From Sphingomonas daechungensis (GTDB lineage Bacteria; Pseudomonadota; Alphaproteobacteria; Sphingomonadales; Sphingomonadaceae), in contig NZ_CP060780.1 of NCBI RefSeq assembly GCF_014489495.1, positions 1,437,001 to 1,501,000 of the forward strand: a DNA stretch of 64,000 nucleotides, in the 5' to 3' direction. The stretch's first letter is position 1; each line of letters begins with the position of its first letter. The notes below the pieces were generated by a model. It worked only from the letters and a program-made list of their open reading frames with translations, did not search any database and was not told where the DNA came from. A program made the position numbers and the translations under genes. Positions 19,957-27,587 of the stretch are shown here, one piece after another.

Positions 19957-20103
19957 TCAGCCGAGCTTTGCGGTCGCCTCCTGCACGGATTCCGACCAGC
20001 TACCGCAAGCCAGGACGATAATCCGGAACAAGGGGTAGGCCACGATCAACGCAATGACCGTCGCCAGCGCTGATAGAGTCAGAAGGATCGCAATCACGAG
20101 CAT
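19957..20103 (-). CDS. Small membrane protein, 48 residues
   Basis: ATG at 20101-20103 opens a frame reading 'MLVIAILLTLSALATVIALI' then 'VAYPLFRIIVLACGSWSES'. One or two hydrophobic segments span residues ~2-35 and a short polar tail ends ATAKLG. It is a typical small inner-membrane protein of unknown function. A longer upstream extension is open but is polar and not needed. It is followed on the same strand (upstream side) by another small membrane protein at 20166-20390, which may share a transcript. Confidence 0.55.
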   Translation of the reverse strand: MLVIAILLTLSALATVIALIVAYPLFRIIVLACGSWSESVQEATAKLG

Positions 20104-20165
20104 TGTTCCGTCCCCTCGGCCGAAGGTTCGGCCACCGAGGGCTATCCAACAGTACGATGACAGCG

Positions 20166-20390
20166 TCATGTCGCGCACGCGACCGTTCCGATGCTGTTGA
20201 GCGCTTCCTGCAGGGCCTTCTGATCGGCGTCGGTCACCGGTGCGCCGCTGACGTCGGTCACGTTGGTCTCGCCATTGGATTGCGTGTCATCGGGACCGGC
20301 GACATCGTAGGCGAGCCACAGGATACCGGCGGCCCACAGCAACGCCATCCAGCGGCTCCTGAAGATCGTGCTGCCTCGCATCGGTACCAT
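20166..20390 (-). CDS. Small membrane-anchored protein, 74 residues
   Basis: ATG options lie at 20388-20390 and 20379-20381. The frame has one membrane segment, 'WMALLWAAGILWLAYDVAG' (residues ~15-33), followed by an acidic, Asn/Thr-rich tail, 'SNGETNVTDVSGAPVTDADQ', and 'LQEALNSIGTVACAT'. The topology is probably a cytoplasmic N-terminus with a periplasmic tail. No family is recognised. The 20391-20537 stretch upstream, shared with the divergent nuclease-like gene, holds no other gene. Confidence 0.55.
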   Translation of the reverse strand: MVPMRGSTIFRSRWMALLWAAGILWLAYDVAGPDDTQSNGETNVTDVSGAPVTDADQKALQEALNSIGTVACAT

Positions 20391-20537
20391 GCGCAAAGTA
20401 TCGCGCAGCGCCGGTTAAGGACGAATTGCGCGCGCCTTCACTTTTTCCGGCCTCGTCCCGCCGAATTGCCTCTTTCCACGGCGATGCATCCGTTGCTTGG
20501 CTCCGTTCGTTGACGGAGCGATTCGCGGGAAGACCAA

Positions 20538-21179
20538 TTGGCGAGGCGCAGAGACAATCTCGTACCCGATGAGCCGCAGGACTCGCGGCGATGGACGCGT
20601 TTTGCCGACTACTGGCCGAACGCCGACGACCATATTCGCGAAGCCGCAGCCACGGCTCCCGGCAAGCTTGCGGCCTACGGGTCTCGACCCCGTCATGACG
20701 CGCCAAGGCCGAAGCGACGCGGTTTCCTCATCCCGATCCTCGCTGTCCTGGTCGCGATTGGAATCAGCCTGTGGGCAAGCGGGTGGCTCCAAGGCGGCAT
20801 CGGCCGCCCGTCCGAAGCCTCTTCAAGGAGCCGTGGTCTTGTCTTCGGCTCCTGCGGCGAAGGCGGAGTGACCAATTGTGTCGTCAGCGGCGACACCTTT
20901 TACCTCGGAGGCAAGACGGTCCGGATTGCCGGGATCGAAGCGCCTCAGGTCTACGGCGCGACTTGCCCGAAGGAAGCGGAGCTAGGTCGCGCGTCCGCCA
21001 GGAGGCTGCAGGCCCTGCTGAACTCCGGTGAGATCGAAATGACGAAGGTCGCCCCGGACCTCGATCGCTACGGCCTGCTGCTGAGGACCGTCTCGATCAA
21101 TGGCAGGGAAGTCGGCCGGGAGATGGTCGAAGCCGGGTTCGCGCGGAACATCGGGGACATGACCCGCAGCTGGTGCTGA
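20538..21179 (+). CDS. Membrane-anchored staphylococcal-nuclease-like protein with altered active site
   Basis: A 213-residue protein: a polar N-terminus, one membrane segment at residues ~63-82 ('FLIPILAVLVAIGISLWASG'), then an SNase-like domain. The calcium/catalytic strand reads 'VVSGDTFYLGGKTVRIAGIE' then APQV. In staphylococcal nuclease and in the neighbour at 22468 this is ID-AP-ET; here the first Asp is Glu and the catalytic Glu is Gln, so hydrolysis may be lost. The later DRYG element ('DLDRYGLLLRT') is kept. It starts at TTG 20538; the start is not strongly supported. It may act as a nucleic-acid-binding protein rather than a nuclease; that is inference. Confidence 0.72.
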   Translation: MARRRDNLVPDEPQDSRRWTRFADYWPNADDHIREAAATAPGKLAAYGSRPRHDAPRPKRRGFLIPILAVLVAIGISLWASGWLQGGIGRPSEASSRSRGLVFGSCGEGGVTNCVVSGDTFYLGGKTVRIAGIEAPQVYGATCPKEAELGRASARRLQALLNSGEIEMTKVAPDLDRYGLLLRTVSINGREVGREMVEAGFARNIGDMTRSWC

Positions 21180-21185
21180 CCGCCC

Positions 21186-21626
21186 TTAGTATGTGACGGG
21201 GACGTAGAACTGGCCGCGGCTGTCGTAATGCTTGCCGTCAATCGTCAGCATCCAGTCGCCCCACGGGTCTTTCGGTCCGATCGAAAGCTTCGATCCGCAA
21301 ACCGGCTTCTCGAAGAAGCTGTACCAGGATCCCGCGTTCGAACGCTCGTAGACGTCGATGGCCTTGCCGCCCGGACACGATGTCGAGGGCGCGACTACGA
21401 CGAACTGACGGTTCGGGCCATCGTAGATCTGCATCCGGCCAAAGCAGGCCTTGGGGTTCTGTCCATGTTTGAGGTCGTTGTCCTTCGCGACTTTGCGGCC
21501 TTCGGTCACGACCGCGCCCGCACAGGCAATCGCAATCACTTGCCCGCGTGGGGTCGGCGCGGCGATAGCGGTCGACGGCGGGAGCACTGCAAGGCTGAGG
21601 AGTGTCAGGCAGGCTGTCTTGCGCAT
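21186..21626 (-). CDS. Secreted hypothetical protein, 146 residues
   Basis: ATG 21624-21626 begins a clear signal peptide, 'MRKTACLTLLSLAVLPPSTA' with cleavage expected after 'IAA'. The mature part contains 'AIACAGAVVTEGRKVAKDND', 'NPKACFGRMQIYDGPNRQF' and 'STSCPGGKAIDVYERSNAG'. Four cysteines in the mature region could form two disulphides in the periplasm. Trp-rich C-terminal part ('DPWGDWMLTIDGKHYDSRG'). No family is recognised. It is convergent with the nuclease-like gene and divergent from ppk2. Confidence 0.62.
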   Translation of the reverse strand: MRKTACLTLLSLAVLPPSTAIAAPTPRGQVIAIACAGAVVTEGRKVAKDNDLKHGQNPKACFGRMQIYDGPNRQFVVVAPSTSCPGGKAIDVYERSNAGSWYSFFEKPVCGSKLSIGPKDPWGDWMLTIDGKHYDSRGQFYVPVTY

Positions 21627-21689
21627 CACGGACTCCCTGTTTCCGATCACTGACGTTAGGCTGGCTTTCCATCTGGGGAAAGGCGGCGA

Positions 21690-22468
21690 ATGTCGAACCT
21701 CAAGCGCAAGAAATACGAGAAGCTGCTGGAGCCCATGCAGGAAGAGCTGGTCGGCATGGCGCATTGGGTCGCGGCGACCGGCCAGCGCGTCGTGGTCCTG
21801 TTCGAAGGCCGCGATACCGCCGGGAAGGGGGTGCGATCCAGGCGGTCGCTGGCCAGCTCAATCCCCGTCAATGTCATGTCGTCGCTTTGGCCAAGCCGAG
21901 CGAGGAAGAACGCAGCCAGTGGTACTTCCAGCGCTACGTCGCCCATCTGCCCTGTGCCGGGCAGATCACTCTCTTCGACCGCAGCTGGTACAACCGAGCA
22001 GGGGTCGAGAAAGTCATGGGCTTTGCGACCGAGGAGCAGGTCGCGGCCTTTCTGAAAGCCGTCCCGCAATTCGAGCGGATGCTCGTCGCCGACGGCATCC
22101 TGTTCTTCAAATATTGGCTGACTTGCGATCAGGAGAAGCAGGAAGAACGCTTCGCGGAACGGGTCGAGGATCCGCTGAAGCGCTGGAAGCTCTCGCCGAT
22201 CGACCAGGCTGCGCGGGAGAAATATGACGACTACACGCGGGCGCGGGAGGCGATGCTGAAGGCGACCCACACGAAAGAGGCGCCGTGGACCCTGGTCGAT
22301 TTCAACGACCAGCGTCGCGGCCGGCTGACTCTCGTCCGCGACCTTCTCGATCGCCTGCCGGACACCAAGTGCGAGGATGCCAAGCTCGATTGGCCGGCGC
22401 TCGGGCACAAGCCGGCGAAGGAGACGTTTGGCGTCCTGAAGCCGATTCCCAACACTCCGGTCGCCTGA
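21690..22468 (+). CDS. ppk2: Polyphosphate kinase 2 (one apparent frameshift)
   Basis: About 259 residues after repair. The nucleotide-binding part is 'VVVLFEGRDTAGKGG' (Walker A, residues ~31-45), and Walker B/lid elements are 'ITLFDRSWYNRAGVEKVMGF' and 'FFKYWLTCDQEKQEERF'. It transfers phosphate from polyphosphate to nucleoside diphosphates, as in class I PPK2. The frame breaks directly after Walker A at ~21828, in a G run (AAGGGGGTGCG one G short); repair gives 'GGAIQAVAGQLNPRQCHVVA'. The TGA overlaps the following nuclease gene start (TGATG), so the two are translationally linked. Confidence 0.9.
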
Positions 22469-23019
22469 TGCGATTTCGGCGGCGTTCGCAGGCGCCGCGC
22501 TTCTGGCCCCGCAAACGCCAAAGCCGGCTTGGGCGAATAGCTTTCGTCGCCCGGCCGTTCGGGCTGGCAGCTGTGCTCGCCGTGATCTGGGCGGGTGCCG
22601 ACCCAATGCTGATCGACCCGCCGGGCTTCCTGTCGAGTGAGCCGGAGCGCGTCTCGGAGACTTTCTCGCGGTGCGGGCCCGGGCGTTCGCACGCCTGCGT
22701 GATCGATGGCGACACCTTCAAGCTTGGCCAGCGCAAGGTCCGGATCATCGGCATCGACGCGCCTGAAACGCATGAACCGAACTGCCCGGAAGAAGCGCGG
22801 CTTGGCGAACAGGCGACGGCAAAGCTCCGGCAACTGCTCAACCAGGGTCCGTTCGAGATGATCGCGCCGGTCTACGGCAAGCAGGACCGCTATGGCCGCG
22901 ATCTCCGTACGATCCGGCGGACCTTGCCCAACGGGACCGAGCAGTCCATCGCCGACGACATGCGCGAAAGCGGCCTCGCGCATCGCTACCTCGGAGGGAT
23001 CAAGCCGGGCTGGTGCTAA
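22468..23019 (+). CDS. Thermonuclease (staphylococcal nuclease-like) family protein, membrane-anchored
   Basis: A 183-residue protein with a basic N-terminus, a hydrophobic segment at residues ~31-48 ('PFGLAAVLAVIWAGADP') and an SNase domain. Catalytic residues look intact: 'CVIDGDTFKLGQRKVRIIGI' then DAPETHEP, and later 'GKQDRYGRDLRT'. It should cleave single-stranded or double-stranded nucleic acid outside the cytoplasm. It overlaps the ppk2 stop by TGATG. Compared with the paralogues at 20538 (altered active site) and 27588 (truncated), this is the only one of the three that appears complete and active. Confidence 0.82.
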   Translation: MRFRRRSQAPRFWPRKRQSRLGRIAFVARPFGLAAVLAVIWAGADPMLIDPPGFLSSEPERVSETFSRCGPGRSHACVIDGDTFKLGQRKVRIIGIDAPETHEPNCPEEARLGEQATAKLRQLLNQGPFEMIAPVYGKQDRYGRDLRTIRRTLPNGTEQSIADDMRESGLAHRYLGGIKPGWC

Positions 23020-23115
23020 GATGTGCCGACCCGGAAGAATGCACTCCAGGTGCAACTTCTGTTCATCTTCCCTCCGGCATTGCCCGGCGGGGCATCGTTG
23101 AAGCAGGATGGCGTT

Positions 23116-23703
23116 ATGTTGAGTGCCCTGCCGATATTCCTCGCCGCGGCTGCAGCCCAGCCCGCAGCGGAGCAGGCGACCGAGGCCGCGGCCGCGCAGT
23201 ACGGGCCGGCGCTCCCTGCCGTGCCCAAGCCGAAGGTCGTGCCTGCGGCGGCGGCAGTCGATCCATGCAAGCCGGTCGAGACCAAGGACGTCAAGGGCGA
23301 TACGCAGGAAATCGTCGTCTGCGCGCCGCGGGTGGAAGGCTATCGCATCGACCCCGACGTGCTGGAAGCGCAGCGCATCAAGAAGAATCTGGTGAAGCGC
23401 CGGCGGCCCGAGCGGCTGGTGGACACGTCGTGCCAAGCGGTAGGGCCCATGGGCTGTCGGAACGGGGCCGGGATCAACCTGCTCGCGGCGGCTGTCACGG
23501 CAGCGACGATGATCGAAAAGGCGGTGAAAGGCGAGAACGTCGGCGAGATGTTCATCACCGATCCGCAGCCGGACGAGTATCAGCTCTACAAGGAAGCCAA
23601 GGCCGCCCGCGAGGCAAAGGAGGCCGAGCAGGCCGCGGCGCTGAAGGCCAAGGCGGCGGCACAGGCGGCCGCCACAGCGGCTCCAGCTCCGTCGGCCCAA
23701 TAG
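23116..23703 (+). CDS. Secreted Ala/Lys-rich hypothetical protein, 195 residues
   Basis: ATG at 23116 is followed by a short signal-like stretch 'MLSALPIFLAAAAAQPAAEQ'. The mature part has 'VDPCKPVETKDVKGDTQEIV', 'VCAPRVEGYRIDPDVLEAQR', 'LVDTSCQAVGPMGCRNGAGI', then 'FITDPQPDEYQLYKEAKAAR' and a C-terminal Ala/Lys coiled-coil-like tail. The 'CKP...IVVCAPR..GYRIDPDVLEA' pattern is familiar from small sphingomonad secreted proteins annotated as hypothetical. Four cysteines may pair. The 23020-23115 leader contains a GC-rich inverted repeat but no gene. Function unknown. Confidence 0.62.
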   Translation: MLSALPIFLAAAAAQPAAEQATEAAAAQYGPALPAVPKPKVVPAAAAVDPCKPVETKDVKGDTQEIVVCAPRVEGYRIDPDVLEAQRIKKNLVKRRRPERLVDTSCQAVGPMGCRNGAGINLLAAAVTAATMIEKAVKGENVGEMFITDPQPDEYQLYKEAKAAREAKEAEQAAALKAKAAAQAAATAAPAPSAQ

Positions 23704-23745
23704 AAGCTAACTTCGCGGTAAGCATCGCGGGTTAGACTGCGGTGC

Positions 23746-24093
23746 ATGACCGGATCGATCATCATCCGTTACGTAAATCCGTGGAAGTTCCGGCGCGATC
23801 AGAACGCGCAGCGGCTGACGGCGATTCGCGGCCGCGACGGGGACAATTGCCGGCGCTGCAAGCGGCCGATGCAGTTCGACCTTCCGACCGGCCACGACAT
23901 GCTGCCCAGGGTGGAAATGATCGTTCCGGTGTCGGCGGGCGGCAGCGAGGAGCTCGACAACCTCTGCCTGACTCACGTCCGCTGCAACGCGAAGCACGGC
24001 TGCGACACCGCCGAGGTCAAGGAGCGCGCCCGGATCAAGAACGAATCCGACCTGTTCGCCAAGTCGAAGCAGAAGAGGCGGCGGCGCGCCTAG
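23746..24093 (+). CDS. HNH endonuclease-like protein, 115 residues
   Basis: The protein carries 'RDGDNCRRCKRPMQFDLPTG' (a CxxC zinc pair), then 'MLPRVEMIVPVSAGGSEELD', then 'NLCLTHVRCNAKHGCD' (a second Cys pair with an HxxC/N element). The order Cys pair, central strand with 'HxVP'-like segment, N-L-x-L-x-H-x-x-C-N matches HNH nucleases. The usual first catalytic His of 'DHIVPLS' is Glu-Met-Ile-Val-Pro here, so activity is uncertain. It lies in a stretch with three SNase-like genes and an excalibur protein. Start at ATG 23746; the C-terminus is strongly basic (KQKRRRRA). Confidence 0.6.
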   Translation: MTGSIIIRYVNPWKFRRDQNAQRLTAIRGRDGDNCRRCKRPMQFDLPTGHDMLPRVEMIVPVSAGGSEELDNLCLTHVRCNAKHGCDTAEVKERARIKNESDLFAKSKQKRRRRA

Positions 24094-24473
24094 CCGCGGC
24101 GAATCGGTTCGCAGGCGACTCCGTCGCCGTCGCCATCCATCTCGACTCGATAACCTGGATCGCCGGCGTAGAGCGGGGCCTTGCCGAGCGCGCGCACCTC
24201 GTTGCAACCGGCGTAGAACACGCTCCTCTCGGCCGCATGGCGCTCCTGCGCGGCGGAGGCGGATTCGCCGGCCGACCAGGCGCTGTCGGCAACGTCCTGC
24301 TCTTCGGTCTGCGGGACCTGGACGAGCGCGGGCGACTTGGCCGTCTGGCGCACCTTGGCGTCCGCGGACGGCTTGGGACCGTAGGTCGGCGCGCTGGTCA
24401 GCAGTGAGGGGCCGACGAAGCCCGCCAGTCCGCCAATTACGATCGCGCCGATGAGAAGACCTCTCATTTCCAT
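24090..24473 (-). CDS. Excalibur calcium-binding domain protein
   Basis: A 127-residue protein: an N-terminal membrane segment (residues ~5-25, 'LLIGAIVIGGLAGFVGPSLL'), a Ser/Ala linker, and a C-terminal excalibur domain, 'FYAGCNEVRALGKAPLYAGD' then 'YRVEMDGDGDGVACE'. The DxDxDGxxCE calcium loop with two flanking cysteines is diagnostic. Excalibur domains often accompany thermonuclease-family domains, sometimes in the same polypeptide; here the two are encoded by separate nearby genes. It is probably periplasmic. It overlaps the 3' end of the HNH-like gene by 4 bp tail to tail. Confidence 0.82.
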   Translation of the reverse strand: MEMRGLLIGAIVIGGLAGFVGPSLLTSAPTYGPKPSADAKVRQTAKSPALVQVPQTEEQDVADSAWSAGESASAAQERHAAERSVFYAGCNEVRALGKAPLYAGDPGYRVEMDGDGDGVACEPIRRG

Positions 24474-24513
24474 GCGACGATGATCGCACGGGCGGGTTTC
24501 GAAGGCGTAAAGG

Positions 24514-25526
24514 CTACTTCACGGGATCCGCGCTGGCGAGGACGGCGAGGGTCTGGCCGGTGGTGGTCGGCAGCACCTTGGCCTCGGTGACCAGCGCGGT
24601 CGTCCCCGGAACGATCGCAGCGCGCAGCGCCTGCTGGAACGGCGCGGGCATATGGACTTGAGACAGAATGGTGATGTCGGCGGGCTTGCCCTGATCGCCG
24701 TCGTGGCCGGGCACGGCGACGTACATCCAGCGCAGCCCGCCGGGCGCGGCGGCGGCCGTCAGGACGTGGGTCTGGAAGTCGGCGTTCGGCACCGTGATCC
24801 GCGCACGCCCGATCTCGACTCCGTTGCGAAGAACGATAGCGCGCTGGTCGCTCTTGGAGACGATGATGGTCAGCGGCCCGCTCGGTGACGCCTGCGGAGT
24901 CCAGCGATAGTCCTCGCCCGAGGCCAGCGGCGTATTGTTGCCGAGGCCCGCGGAGTCCGGCTCGAGCACGCCAGGCGACGGCGCGACGACGGGCTGTCCG
25001 TAGTTGTTGGCGATGATCACCGTTCCGCCCATGTGGGTGATCCCGAACAGCAGCTTCGAGAATTCCAGCGGCAAGTGCACGCAGCCGTGGCTTTCGGGAT
25101 AGCCCGGGAGGCCGCCGGCGTGGAGCGCGACGCCCTGCCACGTGAGCCGCTCCTGATAGGGCATCGGCGCGTCGTTATACTTGCTCGAATGGTGGTTCGG
25201 ATCCTTCTGCAGGATCGTGAACACGCCGGTCGGAGTTTCGTAGCCGGGCTTGCCGGAGGAGACGGTGGAGACCGCGATGCGGACGCCGTTGCGGTAGACG
25301 GTGGCGATCTGCGCGGCGAGGTCGACGTAGACCAGGACCGGACCGTCGGGAGCGACTTCCGGAGCCCAGACCCACTGGCCGGGCTTCAGGTCCTGGGCCA
25401 GCCGGGCGAGCTCGATCGGCGAAGTCACCGTCGATCCCTGCGCGAAGGCCGGCGAGGCGGCGACGGAGGCGAGGGCAAGCGAAGCGGCGGCGATGCGAAG
25501 GGCGAACGGCAGGCGCGGATGGATCA
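24514..25526 (-). CDS. L,D-transpeptidase (YkuD family)
   Basis: A 337-residue secreted enzyme with a signal peptide (residues 1-29, 'SLALASVAASPAFAQG'). The YkuD catalytic motif is 'GVALHAGGLPGYPESHGCVH' (residues ~140-160): His-x14-17-[S/T]HGChN form with catalytic Cys in SHGC. It cross-links peptidoglycan (3-3 links) or attaches lipoproteins; 'YETPTGVFTILQKDPNHHSS' is the typical strand before the active site. The C-terminal ~130 residues are a second beta-rich region ('TIIVSKSDQRAIVLRNGVEI') that resembles a repeat of the domain without the catalytic cysteine. Start at ATG 25524-25526. Confidence 0.88.
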
Positions 25527-25652
25527 TGGTCAGACGCTCCACTTGGCGGAGTTCGGAGCGCAACGCCTAACATATGATAATGACCTGCTAAAGCATGCCA
25601 TTGCGCATCAGCGCTAACCCAATGCTAACCACGCGGCTGTAGCATCCGGCGC

Positions 25653-25904
25653 ATGGCCAGTCCGCTCAAGCCCGGGAAGCAGTCCGTCGATCTTGCGGCG
25701 CCCGTGCGCGTATCCAAGATCCGTCGCGACCCGCCACCGCCGGTCAAGAAAACCGTCGTCCGCGACCCCGACGAGCGAGAAACACGAACGGTGGTGTTCG
25801 GCGTGGTCGCCTTCGCGGTCGCGATCTTCATCGTCACCCTGGGCTTCAGCGCCTATTCGGGCTGGTCGCCGGGCGATGTGACGGTCAACGGCACGCTTGA
25901 TTGA
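25653..25904 (+). CDS. Small single-pass membrane protein, 83 residues
   Basis: The frame reads 'MASPLKPGKQSVDLAAPVRV', a basic and proline-rich segment, then 'TVVFGVVAFAVAIFIVTLGF' as one membrane helix (residues ~47-66), and a short tail ending TLD. A cytoplasmic N-terminus with about 45 residues is predicted. No domain is recognised. The 25527-25652 region upstream is shared with the divergent L,D-transpeptidase gene and is AT-richer, suggesting two promoters. Confidence 0.62.
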   Translation: MASPLKPGKQSVDLAAPVRVSKIRRDPPPPVKKTVVRDPDERETRTVVFGVVAFAVAIFIVTLGFSAYSGWSPGDVTVNGTLD

Positions 25905-25934
25905 GTTGTCGGCGGCCGCGCTGCCGCCTCGCGA

Positions 25935-26027
25935 AAGTTGACGATGTTGGATTTCCCTTGAGGGGAAGTTGACCAAGTTGACCGTGTTGCATGCTTTTCG
26001 CGAAGCATGGAAGTTCGCCAAGTTGAC
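25935..26027. repeat. Four copies of an AAGTTGAC direct repeat in a 328-bp noncoding stretch
   Basis: The octamer AAGTTGAC occurs at 25935, 25966, 25975 and 26020, all on the plus strand. Two copies are 9 bp apart; the others are 31 and 45 bp away. Between copies 3 and 4 there is a hairpin, CATGCTT-TTCGCG-AAGCATG (25990-26009). The whole 25905-26232 interval has no convincing gene. It may be a regulatory region for the downstream gene or a remnant of mobile DNA. The meaning is not established. Confidence 0.55.
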
Positions 26028-26100
26028 CCCTCTACGCGCATGTGCGGGCATCCGCGTGCACGTGTGGAATGGCGTTGAGAGAGACAGGCCTTCAAAGGTT

Positions 26101-26116
26101 TGCGGATGCATCCGCA
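26101..26116. promoter_or_regulatory. 16-bp perfect palindrome upstream of a secreted-protein gene
   Basis: TGCGGATGCATCCGCA is its own reverse complement. A related half-site, TGCGGGCATCCGCG, lies 60 bp upstream (26043-26056). Two such sites within the noncoding stretch suggest a binding site for a dimeric regulator. No regulator is identified and the gene downstream is probably truncated, so the site may be nonfunctional. Confidence 0.35.
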
Positions 26117-26232
26117 CGATAGGACACAAGTAGGGGCCTGTAGGACAGCAAAATCACGAACCGGCGGGTATGGGACAGTTGCGTTGGGGCTGGCGCGCAT
26201 TACGCTCAGGTAAGCTCGGGGAGGATATTGCC

Positions 26233-26946
26233 GTGCGCCAACTCGCCGTCCGCTTGTTAATCGGACTCGCGCTCGTCTCGATCTGTCTTGAAGGGCCGGC
26301 GCCCGGTCAAGCCGCGGCGCCATCGGCTCCCGTCGTCTGGAACGCGGATTTCGAAGATAACCACTGCACGATCACAACCGGCAGCATTCATACGCTTGGC
26401 CTTTCGCTTTGGATGACTCCGGGCGATTTCGAGCCCGAGCTTTATGTCGTCGGTCCTCCCGATAGGGTCCCGAGATTGGAAGGCTCCATCCGTGTGGAAG
26501 CCGGTTCGGGCGGCCAAAGTTTCGATGCGATTTCATCCGTAGAAACGCGAGGCGGCGCGCGCGTCCTGCACATCGTTCAACTTCCGTACGAGTTCACGGC
26601 AGCATTCGCTTCTTCGAGCGAAATTCGCTTGAAGTTGCCCGGTCGAAGTCTGGTCGTCCCATAAAGGAGCAGGGAAGGCAGTGGTCGCCCTTCGAAAGTG
26701 CGTTGACGAGATGCTTCCCGGCTGGGGCATCGATCCCAAGACTTTCGCAGCATTACAGAAGCCTCCCACGGAGATCAGGGGAAATACTGGATTAGCGGCG
26801 AAGATTACCCTGCGGACGCGCAAAGGGCGGATTGGTCTGGCTATTTAGTCGTCAGATTGGACGTAGAGCGCGAGATCCGCTATCTCGACAAGCTCATCGA
26901 CGAGCTCGCCAAGGGAAAGGCGATGGGTGCGATCCTCCGAGCGTAG
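26233..26946 (+). pseudogene. Secreted protein with partial TonB-like C-terminal domain, frame-broken and truncated
   Basis: GTG 26233 is preceded by a GGGGAGG ribosome site and followed by a signal peptide ('LAVRLLIGLALVSICLEGPA'). The first frame runs to 26664 and ends 'RLKLPGRSLVVP'. Downstream, other frames continue the same protein family: '[20 protein letters not shown]', then '[20 protein letters not shown]' and '[10 protein letters not shown]'. This layout is known in sphingomonad proteins that end in a TonB-like domain. The breaks are at ~26660 (a C run, two bases short) and ~26777 (a G run, one short). After 'RLDVE' the family's C-terminal part with its Cys and SSG motif is missing and an unrelated tail stops at 26946. 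So base-calling errors and a real truncation may both be present. Confidence 0.5.
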
Positions 26947-27065
26947 GTGAGCGAATTCGCAGAATTCGGGAGCCAACGCGAAGAGCTGGAGAGCGGCCGG
27001 CGGGTCGGCAAAGCCGAACCTGTTCGACGTCACGAATTTACTTCGGGACGGCTTCTTCCAACCAA

Positions 27066-27515
27066 TCAGGCAATTCGAACCAGCCTGTCGGCGACATGCG
27101 TGAGGCGGTACAGGAAGCCCTGCCACCCCGCACGCCTGGCTGTAGCGCTTAGCGGATTCCGGGCGTCGAAGATCGATGCATCCTGAAGGTCGGCGGAGAG
27201 GTAGTAGATTGCCTTTCGCTTGTCCGTCTTTCCCACCGCAACAATGAACAGGGGAAAGTAAATTCCGGAATCCATGCGCTCCTTTTGGGGCGCCCAAGCT
27301 GCTCCTAGGATTGTGTCCGGCTTCCGATCGACATCATCGACCCGTGTGGCCTTCACCTGAGCGAGATAGCCGCAGAAGTCGCAGATTAAGTCGGCGCAAC
27401 GGAAGTTTGTTGGAAGGCGCTTGAGTGTTTTCGTGCGCTTGCATTGGGGGCAATCGCAGGTTGCGGCGACGAGCTTTTCGCCTAGCTCGCCGAGGTCTTG
27501 CTTGTCGGTCGCCAC
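27066..27515 (-). CDS. DpnI-like restriction endonuclease domain protein
   Basis: A 149-residue protein. GTG 27513-27515 is chosen because GGGAG lies just upstream; a TTG at 27566 gives a longer form. It matches the catalytic domain of DpnI: zinc ligands C22/C25 ('CPQCKR') and C45/C48 ('CDFCGY'), and a PD-(D/E)xK core with D42, Q53 and K55 ('CADLICDFCGYLAQVKATR'), the same 11- and 2-residue spacing as DpnI D53, E64, K66, but with Gln in place of Glu. Near the end 'NPLSATARRAGWQGFLYRL' parallels a DpnI segment. DpnI cuts GATC with methylated adenine; its C-terminal winged helix is absent here. The gene is more AT-rich than its surroundings and has no methyltransferase beside it. Confidence 0.72.
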   Translation of the reverse strand: MATDKQDLGELGEKLVAATCDCPQCKRTKTLKRLPTNFRCADLICDFCGYLAQVKATRVDDVDRKPDTILGAAWAPQKERMDSGIYFPLFIVAVGKTDKRKAIYYLSADLQDASIFDARNPLSATARRAGWQGFLYRLTHVADRLVRIA

Positions 27516-27587
27516 CCGAATCTCCCGCTTTTCCAGCGGTAGATCTGAAAAGGCTTCGTTCCACAAGAACGGTCGGCTAGCAATTTC

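Noticed and set aside
25614-26323. Minus-strand frames over the AAGTTGAC repeats encoding Asn-Leu-Val-Asn-Phe-like tracts
   Set aside because: The apparent peptide repeats come from the DNA repeats; there is no start signal or family match.
26845-27030. A 62-residue minus-strand frame starting GTG, 'MTSNRFGFADPPAALQLFAL'
   Set aside because: It has weak ribosome-site support, no recognisable family, and is antisense to the TonB-like remnant; it could be real but the evidence is too thin to list.
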